Assembly: GCA_002707765.1 (NCBI GenBank)
Contig: PANV01000044.1
Span: 1-27,430, forward strand
Source: Fidelibacterota bacterium
GTDB lineage: Bacteria > Fidelibacterota > Marinisomatia > SCGC-AAA003-L08 > D37C17
Reading direction: 5' to 3'
Length of the DNA stretch: 27,430 nt
Shown: one piece after another, positions 8,669 through 17,595 of the stretch
Layout of the letters: each line of letters opens with the position of its first letter
How positions within the stretch are numbered: the first letter of the stretch is position 1
Program-made: the position numbers and the translations under genes
Notes under the pieces: model-generated
The model's database searches: none
The model's input: only the letters and a program-made list of their open reading frames with translations
Told to the model about the DNA's origin: nothing

Positions 8669-9775
8669 TTAGGCTCTATTTCTCTTTTTTAAGAAATCAT
8701 CAGCTACTTTTCCAATAAAATCTGCGTTAGGGTCAGCAGGAGGTGCTTCTCCAACTGCTCCTGGTGTAGCACCCATAGATCCAGTAAAAGCCTGTCTACG
8801 CTTTGCTATACCTGCTAATCGCTCCATTTCTGGAGTATTTAGATTAGCTTTAAAATCTCCGACTACAGTATCAGTTAGTGCAGGGTCTAAAAAATCTTCC
8901 ATTGTATAACCTCTACCATAAGCAAACTGAAAGAATTGATCCTGTAAATCATCAGCTAATTGATATTTAGCTTGTGCTTTATCAAGATTATTAGCTGCTA
9001 ATTGCCTCATATTAGTATCACGAGTAGCATTAGCATCCATTACTTGCTGTGTTGCTTGTTGGTTCATACCCTGAGCATTTGCTGATATCTGTTGTAACAT
9101 TTGTTTGATTTGTGCATTTTCAGTCTGAAGATTCTGCATCATACCAGCTGCCTCTTTATACTTAGGCGGTAGTGTCATAGCATTATCTTCTTCCCATTGT
9201 GCCATATCTTTTTCAATCTCACCTAATGGAATACCCTGTGTATCTGGTGTTGGGTCTTTCTGCCCACCCATTGTAGGGTTTTTCATATAAGCTTGAGATG
9301 CAGCAGCCAAAAACTGGACAATATCATTTGGATTTGCCTGTACTCCTTCTGCAGCCACTTGAGATTGAATAGCCTTAGCGAAATCTAAAATGGGTTGCAT
9401 AGGTGCAACTTCTGTTTGGTGCTTATAATTAAGGTCTTTATAACGATTATAAGTATCCTTAATTTGTTTATCCGATAGAACTCTTTTGTCACCTTCGCCA
9501 AACATTACATTAATGAATGACTCTTCTGATGCCATATCACCTTCTGTCTTAGGAGATACTGCTTCAGCAGCTTGCTCTTGAGCAGTTGGTTTTTCTACTG
9601 GATTTTCTTTTACAGCTTGTTGAGAGTTATCTTTCCCTGCAACATTAGGATCGCCTGCAGCTTCCTGTACTTGCTGTATTCCTTCTGCAACTTGGCGATT
9701 AACATCTCCCAGCTTTTCTGCCGCAAGATTATCTACCATTTGCTTGTCTTGTTCGTTGATTGGTGTTTGTGCCAT
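8669..9775 (-). CDS. Capsid scaffold protein, 368 aa
   Basis: The protein is acidic, rich in Gln, Ala, Asp and Glu, and has the low-complexity, helical pattern of scaffolds. There is a disordered first 90 residues (EKPTAQEQAAEAVSPKTEG), a long coiled-coil stretch about residues 210-285 (KEAAGMMQNLQTENAQIKQM, DKAQAKYQLADDLQDQFFQF), and a Pro/Gly-rich tail ending in the basic helix DDFLKKRNRA, the usual capsid-binding end. It lies directly upstream of the capsid gene in transcription order, the classic position. It should guide procapsid assembly and then leave or be cleaved; no protease is seen in the window. Confidence 0.8.
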   Translation of the reverse strand: MAQTPINEQDKQMVDNLAAEKLGDVNRQVAEGIQQVQEAAGDPNVAGKDNSQQAVKENPVEKPTAQEQAAEAVSPKTEGDMASEESFINVMFGEGDKRVLSDKQIKDTYNRYKDLNYKHQTEVAPMQPILDFAKAIQSQVAAEGVQANPNDIVQFLAAASQAYMKNPTMGGQKDPTPDTQGIPLGEIEKDMAQWEEDNAMTLPPKYKEAAGMMQNLQTENAQIKQMLQQISANAQGMNQQATQQVMDANATRDTNMRQLAANNLDKAQAKYQLADDLQDQFFQFAYGRGYTMEDFLDPALTDTVVGDFKANLNTPEMERLAGIAKRRQAFTGSMGATPGAVGEAPPADPNADFIGKVADDFLKKRNRA

Positions 9776-9792
9776 AATGTTTATCCTTTCCT

Positions 9793-9803
9793 AGCCGTAG
9801 CGT
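9793..9803 (-). repeat. Copy 2 of the ACGCTACGGCT repeat (scaffold leader)
   Basis: Leftward it reads ACGCTACGGCT, followed by AGGAAAGGATAAAC and the scaffold ATG at 9775. It is 11 nt identical with the other two copies and lies between the stop of the 100-aa gene and the scaffold start. Confidence 0.5.
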
Positions 9804-9805
9804 GG

Positions 9806-10108
9806 TTACTTGGAAGCCGTAGCGTCCTGGTTTATTTTATCCTCCGCCTCTAATGTCTGCATCATTAGATCATTTTCTAGTTTCACCTCTAGAACCGAAG
9901 GCATTTCAATCAGCTTTTTAGATGCCCATAAAGCACCTCTTCGCCAATTTAATTCATCTACTGAAGTTTTAGGATCAGAAGATAAATTGTATGCTGCCGT
10001 GAGAATCTCTTCTTTCATTATTTCTTGAAGAAATTTCCAAGCATCATCTTTTTTCAACCTTTTAATAAGGGCGAGTTTTTCTTTTGTTTCTCTTATTTTG
10101 CTAGCCAT
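9806..10108 (-). CDS. Helical protein of unknown function, 100 aa
   Basis: No family recognised. It looks fully helical: an N-terminal Lys-rich helix (KIRETKEKLALIKRLKKDDA), then WKFLQEIMKEEILTAAYNL and a C-terminal pair (WRRGALWASKKLIEMPSVLE). The start lies 16 nt inside the end of the 123-aa gene. Small helical proteins of this kind often sit just before the scaffold in marine podoviruses. Its last codons (DATASK) are encoded by one of the ACGCTACGGCT repeats, so the repeat runs into coding sequence here. Confidence 0.6.
   Translation of the reverse strand: MASKIRETKEKLALIKRLKKDDAWKFLQEIMKEEILTAAYNLSSDPKTSVDELNWRRGALWASKKLIEMPSVLEVKLENDLMMQTLEAEDKINQDATASK
9814..9825 (-). repeat. Copy 3 of the ACGCTACGGCT repeat (3' end of 100-aa gene)
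   Basis: Leftward it reads ACGCTACGGCTT and encodes the residues around Ala-Thr-Ala of the 100-aa protein. It lies only 21 nt from copy 2, so the two copies make a tandem pair before the scaffold gene. Confidence 0.5.
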
Positions 10109-10464
10109 TCGTCTGCAGCTTCTTTTATTCCCTCATTATCAGTGAATTCTTTAATTAGATCATAACCCCAAGTTTTGTATTGTGCAACTTTTTCATCAGT
10201 TATCCAAGGAGTCTGTGGACCCATAGCAATATTATTAGCTAATGCTGCTACTTCTTTTAAATCTTTTACTTCAGTAACAACTACTTCTTCTTCTTGATCT
10301 GGAAATTTTTTCTTTCCATTAGCGTTTACAAAGAAATAAGTATTGTTTTTCATTACATAGCCACCTGACCATTCCCAGTCAAAGTCAACTTGCCATTTTG
10401 CATTATCCTCAAAAGACATTTTATAAAGGGTTAATTTTTTATCTAAGTTGTTTTCGTAAAACAT
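10093..10464 (-). CDS. Unknown protein after the RCC1 fibre gene, possible fibre chaperone, 123 aa
   Basis: No family recognised. The N-terminal half is beta-like and aromatic (LTLYKMSFEDNAKWQVDFDW, NNTYFFVNANGKKKFP) with an acidic EEEVVVTEV strand; the C-terminal half is helical (ITDEKVAQYKTWGYDLIKEF). It starts one base after the stop of the 902-aa fibre-like gene, with a strong TAGGAGG site. Small proteins in this place are often fibre-assembly chaperones, so this is offered as a possibility only. Confidence 0.55.
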   Translation of the reverse strand: MFYENNLDKKLTLYKMSFEDNAKWQVDFDWEWSGGYVMKNNTYFFVNANGKKKFPDQEEEVVVTEVKDLKEVAALANNIAMGPQTPWITDEKVAQYKTWGYDLIKEFTDNEGIKEAADEWLAK

Positions 10465-10465
10465 A

Positions 10466-13174
10466 TTAACCTCCTATCAATGTTTTTCTACGAAGCGTCC
10501 AGTTACTATTAGTATCTGATAGTCCGTGAGTATATGCTCCATTGTAACCAGTACCCCAGATTGTTCCGTCCATCATTAATGCCATATACGCACATTCTTG
10601 TGTACTTGATTGTCCATATCCTGCATTACAAATATCTCTGACTTGACCTTGATAACCCCAAGGCATTGGAATTGGATTCCAAGAGCTATGTACTAATCCA
10701 GTAGCAACACCATATAAGTTTTTAGAAGGATAACTTGAACCACAAGCGTATATGGTTCCGTTAACTTTATTCTTCCAATCCTCTTCGTTATCGTGTGCAA
10801 TTAACCAAGGAGTTGGATAGTAGTAAGATGTACTTGTTATTGAAAAACTATCTATAACTTTTGACACCCATTTAATTGAACTATTTTTAACTGGTACATT
10901 CTGTGTTCCAGAAGTTGTTCCAGTTCCAGTAGCTCCGTTAGAATTAGGACCCCACATATAGAAGTCACCATTATCAGTTGTTGCGAAACAAGAGCCTTGA
11001 TTAAAGTGACAAGAGAAAACATCTAAAACTTTTAGTCCTGCTGTAGCAGTGTTAAATGTACTTACTAAAGTCATTGATGTTTTATTACCAGAAGCATTGT
11101 TATCTCCTGCTTGTCCAGTGTTATTGTAGCCACCATAATATAAAGCACCATCTTCGTTGATTAGATGAATACCTCCAGCAGAGTTAGCTCCAGATGCGTG
11201 CATCTTAGCAATCTTTTTACCTGATCCTGCTTCTAATACATTTGGTGAACCCATTCCTACATTGTTTGTAGTTCCGTTAGCACACTGGTTGTTTCCATTA
11301 TAACCCCAGGCATATGCTTTGTATCCATCTGCTGCATCTGTTAATGCGTAACAAGTAGGATATCCTGAATCTATAACTTGAATTGCAGTTACATTTTTAC
11401 CTGATAGACCAGTTATTTCTACTGGTATAGTTTTGTTAGTTGTGTTTGAACTATCTAATTGGTTATGTCCGTTATATCCCCAACCCCAAACTTTTCCGTT
11501 TTCATCTAAGGCTAACATAGTGATATTACTTCCACCATAACCTGGTCCTGCTATATATCTAATTTTACCAGCAGCTCCTGGGAATTGAACTGGAACCATT
11601 CTGTATTCAGTTGATGTGTGACCAACACCACATTGACCTACATTGTTATATCCACCAGCCCATACTTTACCAGTGTCCATAAGAAAATATGTAGTTGAAT
11701 ATGTTCTTAGTGTTTGAATACAATTACCATTCTGAGTGCCTTTGTTAAAAGTGTCATAACCTTTAGATTGATCTCTATATAATCCAGGCATCGCAATAAC
11801 TTTGTTAGCGTTACTTGGGTCTACCATACTATAATTAGTAGAACCTCCCCAGATTACTGGACTTTTCCAAGAACCATCTGCCAACTCAGCTACACAACTA
11901 CTACCTCGGTAAGTACCACCTTGAGGATGTGGGTCATTCATAAGAAAGACACCTTTGTTTGCGTGTAAAGGAAAGTTTCCACTATCTGTTACTTCACTGA
12001 CAAGAGAAAAGTCGTTTCTTGTTTTCCCGTTGTTTTCAGTTCCAGGATATCCTGGTGCATCTGCATCTGCAACTCTACAAGTCACATCGTTTTGTAAACG
12101 ATAAGCTCGTCCTGCCATATTACCAACCATACCCCATTTAGGTATGTTGCTATTTCCATCAACAGTAAGAGCAGTGCCGTGTGATCCAAGAGGAAGCCTC
12201 GCCTCTCCAGTGGCAGTAGTAACATCAAATTGTGTATCTCCACCCATACCAGAATGTGTTCCGCAATATGGATAGATTGAAATTGCAGTTACATTAGATG
12301 GAACCGCAATAGTTACCACAGCACTGCTTTGTCCTTGTGTACCTGTGTAGGTAATATCGTTAGTACTGTCAGTGGGTGCGAAGTCTAAAAGCTCTGTTCC
12401 TGATGCGTGTGTACCATTTTTTGTAGCAGAAAATCTTAGTGGATGATTTGCAACTGTAGTATCAGATACATCAAACACATAAGTTTTTCCTGGGTACAAT
12501 TTCATATTACCATCAAAGTGGTAATTATCATCGTTAGGGAATTTAAATTGGAATCTGTTTGATCCGCCATATGAAGCTACTTTAACTCCAACATTAAATG
12601 TTGTTCCTGATGGTGCACCTTGTCGGTAAATCATATCACCACCAGTAGTAGTAACCGTTGTTAGTGCAGCTGTGATTGCTTCTACATCTACAACAAACTG
12701 AACTTTGTTTGTTCCACTTGCAACATAATCACCATACACCCAACCAGTTTTTCCTGGAAGTATTTTAGCTTTGTTAGCGTTGTTAGTTTCACCAGAATAT
12801 TGGACGAAAACATTCTTGGTAGTTTCGTTTTTAATGACGACAGTAAATGCTCTATTAGGAACAACCACAGTAAGTTCACTTTGGCTAGGAGTGGAAGCCT
12901 GAGTTAACTTGATAAGTGGTTTTGAAATGTCGTCTACGCCTAGTGTCCATACACCATTCGTTGATGCTGAATAATCAAAAACTTTTGCTGGTTCGTTTGC
13001 TTCATCAAATAGTTGAAGTAGTGCGTCTGCACCTGTTAATGCTTCTACCGATTTTGCTAGGTAGACCATATCGTTGGCATTAGATCCTGCGATCGTGCCT
13101 GTGCTAGTATTAGCTATATCTTTTGAACGCGATTTTATAGCTTCTACTAATTCTTTTAATGTGTTCATCGCCAT
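10466..13174 (-). CDS. Large tail/adhesion protein with cupredoxin-like domain and RCC1-type beta-propeller repeats, 902 aa
   Basis: Domains in order: a helical N-terminus (1-60), a beta region (62-165), a cupredoxin-like domain (about 195-320) and a Gly/Asn/Trp-rich propeller (about 490-900). In the cupredoxin part, VANHPLRFSA gives His244 and YPYCGTHSGMGG gives Cys304, His307 and Met310, the full ligand set of type 1 copper sites with amicyanin-like C-x2-H-x2-M spacing. The C-terminal part has RCC1-like blades with the core KVWAGGYNNVGQCG, KVWGWGYNGHNQL, KAYAWGYNGNNQC, ALYYGGYNNTGQAG, DFYMWGPNSNGATG and TIWGTGYNGAYTHG. RCC1 propellers bind surfaces, so a receptor-binding or adhesion role is likely. 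Start chosen at the first ATG, 10 nt after AAGGAG. Confidence 0.85.
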   Translation of the reverse strand: MAMNTLKELVEAIKSRSKDIANTSTGTIAGSNANDMVYLAKSVEALTGADALLQLFDEANEPAKVFDYSASTNGVWTLGVDDISKPLIKLTQASTPSQSELTVVVPNRAFTVVIKNETTKNVFVQYSGETNNANKAKILPGKTGWVYGDYVASGTNKVQFVVDVEAITAALTTVTTTGGDMIYRQGAPSGTTFNVGVKVASYGGSNRFQFKFPNDDNYHFDGNMKLYPGKTYVFDVSDTTVANHPLRFSATKNGTHASGTELLDFAPTDSTNDITYTGTQGQSSAVVTIAVPSNVTAISIYPYCGTHSGMGGDTQFDVTTATGEARLPLGSHGTALTVDGNSNIPKWGMVGNMAGRAYRLQNDVTCRVADADAPGYPGTENNGKTRNDFSLVSEVTDSGNFPLHANKGVFLMNDPHPQGGTYRGSSCVAELADGSWKSPVIWGGSTNYSMVDPSNANKVIAMPGLYRDQSKGYDTFNKGTQNGNCIQTLRTYSTTYFLMDTGKVWAGGYNNVGQCGVGHTSTEYRMVPVQFPGAAGKIRYIAGPGYGGSNITMLALDENGKVWGWGYNGHNQLDSSNTTNKTIPVEITGLSGKNVTAIQVIDSGYPTCYALTDAADGYKAYAWGYNGNNQCANGTTNNVGMGSPNVLEAGSGKKIAKMHASGANSAGGIHLINEDGALYYGGYNNTGQAGDNNASGNKTSMTLVSTFNTATAGLKVLDVFSCHFNQGSCFATTDNGDFYMWGPNSNGATGTGTTSGTQNVPVKNSSIKWVSKVIDSFSITSTSYYYPTPWLIAHDNEEDWKNKVNGTIYACGSSYPSKNLYGVATGLVHSSWNPIPMPWGYQGQVRDICNAGYGQSSTQECAYMALMMDGTIWGTGYNGAYTHGLSDTNSNWTLRRKTLIGG

Positions 13175-13196
13175 ATTATGTCACTCCTTATATATA

Positions 13197-13736
13197 TTAT
13201 ACTACACCTAATTGTAATAAAACTTCGTCCTCTAGTCGTTTTAAACGAGGTGCAGTGTTTGCATTAAAGCTTTGTATTTCTGACAAAACTTGTGCCCCAT
13301 CAAATACCACATTAAACTTGGTTGTGTCTACCTGTGTACCAGTAGAAGTATGGGCTGTATGACAGACAAAATACTTAGTTCCGTCCTCAACCATATCTAA
13401 TCTGGAGTATGCTGTATTAGACTGGTGTGTTCCTCTTTGCCTGAAAATAGTGGCATTTAGGTCTGACCAACCAGCATTTGCATTGGTATATGTACCAAAT
13501 CTTGATTGTAGTGTGTTGTTAGGGTCATTAGGTTTTAGCCTAAATTGGATCGCCGTAGAGATTACAGCACCTGTAGTATTGTCAAATAGAGTTCCTAATA
13601 CATTAGGAAGGGTCTTTACATTACTACCAGTCCCTAATTCACAAGCTTCTAAATATGTATCTAAATTATGAACACCTGTTTTTTCGGACCTAAATTGTAT
13701 CTGTTCCGACTTGGGGGTTGTAGGTACTGTTGTCAT
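13197..13736 (-). CDS. Small fibre-like / attachment protein, 179 aa
   Basis: Residues about 25-95 (YLEACELGTGSNVKTLPNVL ... LQSRFGTYTNANAGWSDL) match in pattern the N-terminal domain of the 612-aa fibre at 2894-4732: both have Y-L-x-x-A/C-E-x-G, a V-L-x-x-L-F core and R-x-GTY-x-x-A-x-x-GW-x-DL. Residues about 100-135 (RGTHQSNTAYSRLDMVEDGT, KYFVCHTAHTSTG) look like a small carbohydrate-binding module of the CBM5/12 type. The C-terminus has a helical LKRLEDEVLLQLGV. It sits between the coiled-coil gene (4-nt ATGA overlap) and the 902-aa protein and may join that protein to the virion. Confidence 0.65.
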   Translation of the reverse strand: MTTVPTTPKSEQIQFRSEKTGVHNLDTYLEACELGTGSNVKTLPNVLGTLFDNTTGAVISTAIQFRLKPNDPNNTLQSRFGTYTNANAGWSDLNATIFRQRGTHQSNTAYSRLDMVEDGTKYFVCHTAHTSTGTQVDTTKFNVVFDGAQVLSEIQSFNANTAPRLKRLEDEVLLQLGVV

Positions 13737-14023
13737 TCTATGTTGTTCTCCTCAAGAAAGTTTATTATTTTTGCTCTAGTCAGGGTAAATTTATCATCTT
13801 CCTTGTATCTTGCTTCAAGTTTATCAATTCTCTTTGTATTGTCGTCCACCTTGGATTGATTATTACAAACCATATTTTTAGCATTAGCTTTTGAATATAA
13901 ATCAATTAATTCAAGTTTTATATTATCTCTTAATAAATTAACTTGTTCTTTAATAGCTAGGTCAATATATTTTTTATCTAATTGACTTAGACCTGTATTT
14001 TTTTCTACTTCTTCTTTTTTCAT
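13733..14023 (-). CDS. Coiled-coil protein of unknown function, 96 aa
   Basis: The sequence is very rich in Lys, Glu, Asn and Leu with heptad-like spacing (LDKKYIDLAIKEQVNLLRDN, NQSKVDDNTKRIDKLEARYK), so a long coiled coil or helical hairpin is expected. There is one base between the portal stop and this ATG, and the stop overlaps the next start (ATGA). No signal peptide or membrane helix. A structural linker or assembly role is possible; no family is recognised. Confidence 0.6.
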   Translation of the reverse strand: MKKEEVEKNTGLSQLDKKYIDLAIKEQVNLLRDNIKLELIDLYSKANAKNMVCNNQSKVDDNTKRIDKLEARYKEDDKFTLTRAKIINFLEENNIE

Positions 14024-14024
14024 A

Positions 14025-15932
14025 TTAATTACCTTGTTGCGGTTCTAAATTACCTGCATCTATATTTCTTAACAATTCTTCAACAGGCATAGTTTGTTGT
14101 TGTTGCCCTTGTTGTGTAGAATTACCTCTCTGTTTTTCCATCATACTCATTTGTTGTGATGGTGTCATACCCATTTGTTTCTCTGCATCAGTTATTTTAA
14201 ATTGATCTAAATCAGAAACTCCCATAGCTCTAATTGCTTCTTCAACAATTTTACCAGATTTGTATTCCATATTTAAACCAGTTTGGTTTATCATTTGTAG
14301 CATATTCATCCAAGTTTCTGCATTTCTTGTTGGCTCAATTGGTAATGTTCCATCTATAACTAAGTAATCAACATTACCTTGTAATGACTGAACATCAAAG
14401 TCTACATAACCATCTTGTGCCTGTGCACTTAATTCACCTGGCATTGATTCTGCATCCATTCTTAATGAGCCTTCAAGAAATAAAGCATCTTGTAAATTTT
14501 GTGTCATCATTCTTACCATTGGTCTTACGGTTGTAGCTGACATAATTCTAGCTAACACACCTAATCTTTGAGAACCTAATTGTGTAAGTCTTGCAATCTC
14601 TGTTGCAGTTCTAATACCATCTGCTGTTGGTACACCTTGTTGTGCATCAGATGCAGCTGAAACTCTTTGTTTTAAATCTGACATAGCAGCTATGTCATTC
14701 CAATGTCCTTTAGTTACATCTGGAACCGTAGCTATAAAAACACCATCACCTGGTTTAGCACCTGGCATAGTTCTTACTACACCCCAAGGATTCCTATCAA
14801 TTAGGTCGGGTATAGAAACTTGTGTTGGATCTACAAACATTAAATTATTTAATGCTGCTTGAACATTATCAATACGAGAACGCAATAACCAAGTTGATAC
14901 TTCGTGTAATGGTAATAATAAATCATATAAAGATTGACTAAATGTTTTATGTGTATCTTGAAACAATCCACCTATTACTACTGGGAACTGCTGACCATAA
15001 GGATTTAACTGACATCTAATTATAGCTTCTTCATCTACTACTGTGATACACATCCATAGTTGCTCTATAGACGGAACACCTACTTCATAACCTTGTAGAC
15101 GAACCCACATCTCATCAACAATTCTTGCATTGTCTAATGTAAAGTGATGTCCATTTTCACTACCGATTGGTTCTTCTGGATTTATTGATAATCCTCTACC
15201 TTCTTCTTTAAAAAATTTATGTGCATCCCAAGAAGTTTTTCTACCACCTTTTTTTCGTAGACCTGGATATTTATTTAACTTTGGATACATACCACTTGAT
15301 ACCAAGGCGTTTGTTGAAACGAAGTCACTAAAAATAATGAACTGCATTCTATCCCATTCACCCCAGTTTACTCTTGGGTCTGGGAAACAACGCCTAGGAT
15401 CAAAATTAACAATATGATTGGTATTCTTTTTAGCATCCCAAATAACTTTAGTTGGGGCAAACCCATACCTGATACTGTCAAGTAACATTTGAGCCAGTCT
15501 TGCCTCTCCCGCCGTTCTCCTCATATGTTGGTGCAATAATCTTTCTAAGATTAAAGCTGACCTTCTGGACTTCCTGTTCATACCTTCTAGTTGAAACATA
15601 GGATTACGCCCAGCTAGTGCTGCCATCATATAAGTTAACACAGTGTCTGCGATGGCTCTGGTGTCGGCAACTACAGCCTTCTCTCTAAACTTAGTAGAGT
15701 TTGCAGGAGTCCAAACATCGTGTGCTCTATCCGCATCACGCCAATGATCGTATCTTCTAGATATCCTTTCAAAGGACATTTTTGAAGCTGCACGAATATA
15801 ATCAATAAGCTTTGCTTCTTGCTCTTCGGTTAAATCATCAGAGATATCTTCATATTGAGATAGCTTCTCCATATGGGGTGCTAAATCTACGATGATATCA
15901 TTTGGATCAGTTGTTTGGTTTCTATAGTTCAT
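14025..15932 (-). CDS. Portal protein, 635 aa
   Basis: Size, position directly after TerL, and the sequence pattern fit a podovirus portal: an N-terminal helical part with YDHWRDADRAHDVWTPANST and VVADTRAIADTVLTYMMAAL, wing strands and helices (LLLPLHEVSTWLLRSRIDNV, ALNNLMFVDPTQVSIPDL), the crown/stem helices after residue 420 (MSDLKQRVSAASDAQQGVPT, RTATEIARLTQLGSQRLGVL) and a Gln/Met-rich disordered tail (STQQGQQQQTMPVEELLRNI). It forms the dodecameric ring through which TerL pumps DNA and to which the adaptor binds. Confidence 0.85.
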   Translation of the reverse strand: MNYRNQTTDPNDIIVDLAPHMEKLSQYEDISDDLTEEQEAKLIDYIRAASKMSFERISRRYDHWRDADRAHDVWTPANSTKFREKAVVADTRAIADTVLTYMMAALAGRNPMFQLEGMNRKSRRSALILERLLHQHMRRTAGEARLAQMLLDSIRYGFAPTKVIWDAKKNTNHIVNFDPRRCFPDPRVNWGEWDRMQFIIFSDFVSTNALVSSGMYPKLNKYPGLRKKGGRKTSWDAHKFFKEEGRGLSINPEEPIGSENGHHFTLDNARIVDEMWVRLQGYEVGVPSIEQLWMCITVVDEEAIIRCQLNPYGQQFPVVIGGLFQDTHKTFSQSLYDLLLPLHEVSTWLLRSRIDNVQAALNNLMFVDPTQVSIPDLIDRNPWGVVRTMPGAKPGDGVFIATVPDVTKGHWNDIAAMSDLKQRVSAASDAQQGVPTADGIRTATEIARLTQLGSQRLGVLARIMSATTVRPMVRMMTQNLQDALFLEGSLRMDAESMPGELSAQAQDGYVDFDVQSLQGNVDYLVIDGTLPIEPTRNAETWMNMLQMINQTGLNMEYKSGKIVEEAIRAMGVSDLDQFKITDAEKQMGMTPSQQMSMMEKQRGNSTQQGQQQQTMPVEELLRNIDAGNLEPQQGN

Positions 15933-15967
15933 AGTTCCTTATATCCTACATATATTATTTTATCGTC

Positions 15968-17590
15968 CTATAACTCACCCCAACCAGCAAACCTTTTATC
16001 TTTTGATTGAGTCAGTTTTTCTTTCCATTCTCTAGGTTGGTACTGAGCATCAAGACTTGCATTTAAAGATGTGGACATTTCTATTGGCACATTAAGTGCA
16101 TTAGTATTAAATCCTGACATTTTACTTAAAACATCTAGACCCAAAGATAGAGCATCTATTTGGTCATCATTTTTACCATTAGGAAAAGATTGTGCTTCTT
16201 CCATAAAATCATCTACCCAATTAGCAGTTTTATTTAAAAAGACTCTACCTCCTTCTATCATAGGTGTAACTGCATTTAATCTAGCAACTTTATCTTGTAC
16301 TACTTTGAATGGTAGCACAGATACACCTGATTGATTTTTTAATTCTTGTATTAGTGATTGACCACTAGCTTTATCCTCAATGTAGAAACCTCTTAATCCT
16401 TTACCTCTCCATTTTGTATTAAGTTGTATACAAGCTCTTTTTAGTTCTGGAAAATCCCATTTGTTTCTTATGATATCTATAATATATAAATCACCATTTT
16501 TATCTGCACCCATAACCATAAGCACAGAAAAATCTGATTGTTCTGTTTTCTTGAAAGCTGTATCTGCAGCTATTATAATTGATTGATACTCTACATCTTT
16601 TGGTTCGTAATATTTCCACCAACCTGACTTAATAAGATTACCACCAACGATGTATGGTGTTTGTTGGTATAATGATGCAAATTCACGAGGATCTAATTTT
16701 TTTCTTTTATATAATTCTTCTAATGGGAATCTTTCTTCCCACAAAGCTTCTTCAGCATCTTCTTTATAATATCGTTTCCCAGGAGCAACAGTACTTAACT
16801 TACCGCTTGGTATGTGTCTTGGGTCGTCAGGAGGTAGGTCTGTTACTGGTTTTTTTTCTCCAGCAATTATCTTAATAGCAGGAAAGTTTATATGTTCCCA
16901 TTCTCCTGCTTTCCAATCTGGTGTTTCCATAAGTCTACCAGCTACATCATCTGGATGCCATCTTGTTAATATAACTATCTCTATTGGTTTTGTACCATCT
17001 GGTTCTGGTTGTTTACGAGTTGTTAGTGCTGAAATATAATATGACCAAGTTTTATTTCTTTGTGTTATTGAATCTGCTTCTTCTCTAGCTTTTACAGGGT
17101 CATCAAGTATTAATAATGTTGATGCACGACCAGTAGTTGATCCACCTATACCTGTTGCGAAGTAAGTGCCATTTAAAGAAGTTCTCCAATCATCTACCGC
17201 TCTACTTTCTTCCGACATTTTAAAGTCTTGGAATGCTTGCGTAATACGCGGTTCGCGTGCCAGATCGCGTACTTGACGCCCAAATGTCTTTGCCAAATCC
17301 TGATTGTACGAAGTGGATAAGACATTACGATTTGGTTTACGACCGAGGTAATATACTGGGAAATGTACCGTTGCCAAAAAGCTTTTAGCGTGTCTAGGCG
17401 GCATCGTGATAAGAAGTTTTGTTTTTCCGAGGGTTCCTTTTTCAAGTGCATCAAGTTTCTCCATTAGTTCAAATTGAAAATCAGCAAACTCAAGGTCTGG
17501 ATTCATCATCCTTACAAAATCTGTAAAGCTAGACTGAGCTTTCTTTAGCTGTAAAAGTCGTCTAGCAGCCTCTACTTGGCTGATTGTCAT
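15968..17590 (-). CDS. terL: Terminase large subunit, 540 aa
   Basis: N-terminal ATPase: variant Walker A PPRHAKS at residues 64-70 (Lys69), Walker B LLILDD at 159-164, and the coupling motif around ILTRWHPDD (207-215). C-terminal RNase H-like nuclease: IIIAADTAFK with Asp343, GFYIEDKASG with Glu405/Asp406, and NGKNDDQIDALSLG with Asp475, Asp476 and Asp479. All key acidic residues are present, so it should be active in cutting and packaging DNA. It lies between the small-protein cluster and the portal with 35 nt to the latter. Confidence 0.95.
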   Translation of the reverse strand: MTISQVEAARRLLQLKKAQSSFTDFVRMMNPDLEFADFQFELMEKLDALEKGTLGKTKLLITMPPRHAKSFLATVHFPVYYLGRKPNRNVLSTSYNQDLAKTFGRQVRDLAREPRITQAFQDFKMSEESRAVDDWRTSLNGTYFATGIGGSTTGRASTLLILDDPVKAREEADSITQRNKTWSYYISALTTRKQPEPDGTKPIEIVILTRWHPDDVAGRLMETPDWKAGEWEHINFPAIKIIAGEKKPVTDLPPDDPRHIPSGKLSTVAPGKRYYKEDAEEALWEERFPLEELYKRKKLDPREFASLYQQTPYIVGGNLIKSGWWKYYEPKDVEYQSIIIAADTAFKKTEQSDFSVLMVMGADKNGDLYIIDIIRNKWDFPELKRACIQLNTKWRGKGLRGFYIEDKASGQSLIQELKNQSGVSVLPFKVVQDKVARLNAVTPMIEGGRVFLNKTANWVDDFMEEAQSFPNGKNDDQIDALSLGLDVLSKMSGFNTNALNVPIEMSTSLNASLDAQYQPREWKEKLTQSKDKRFAGWGEL

Positions 17591-17595
17591 TATCC

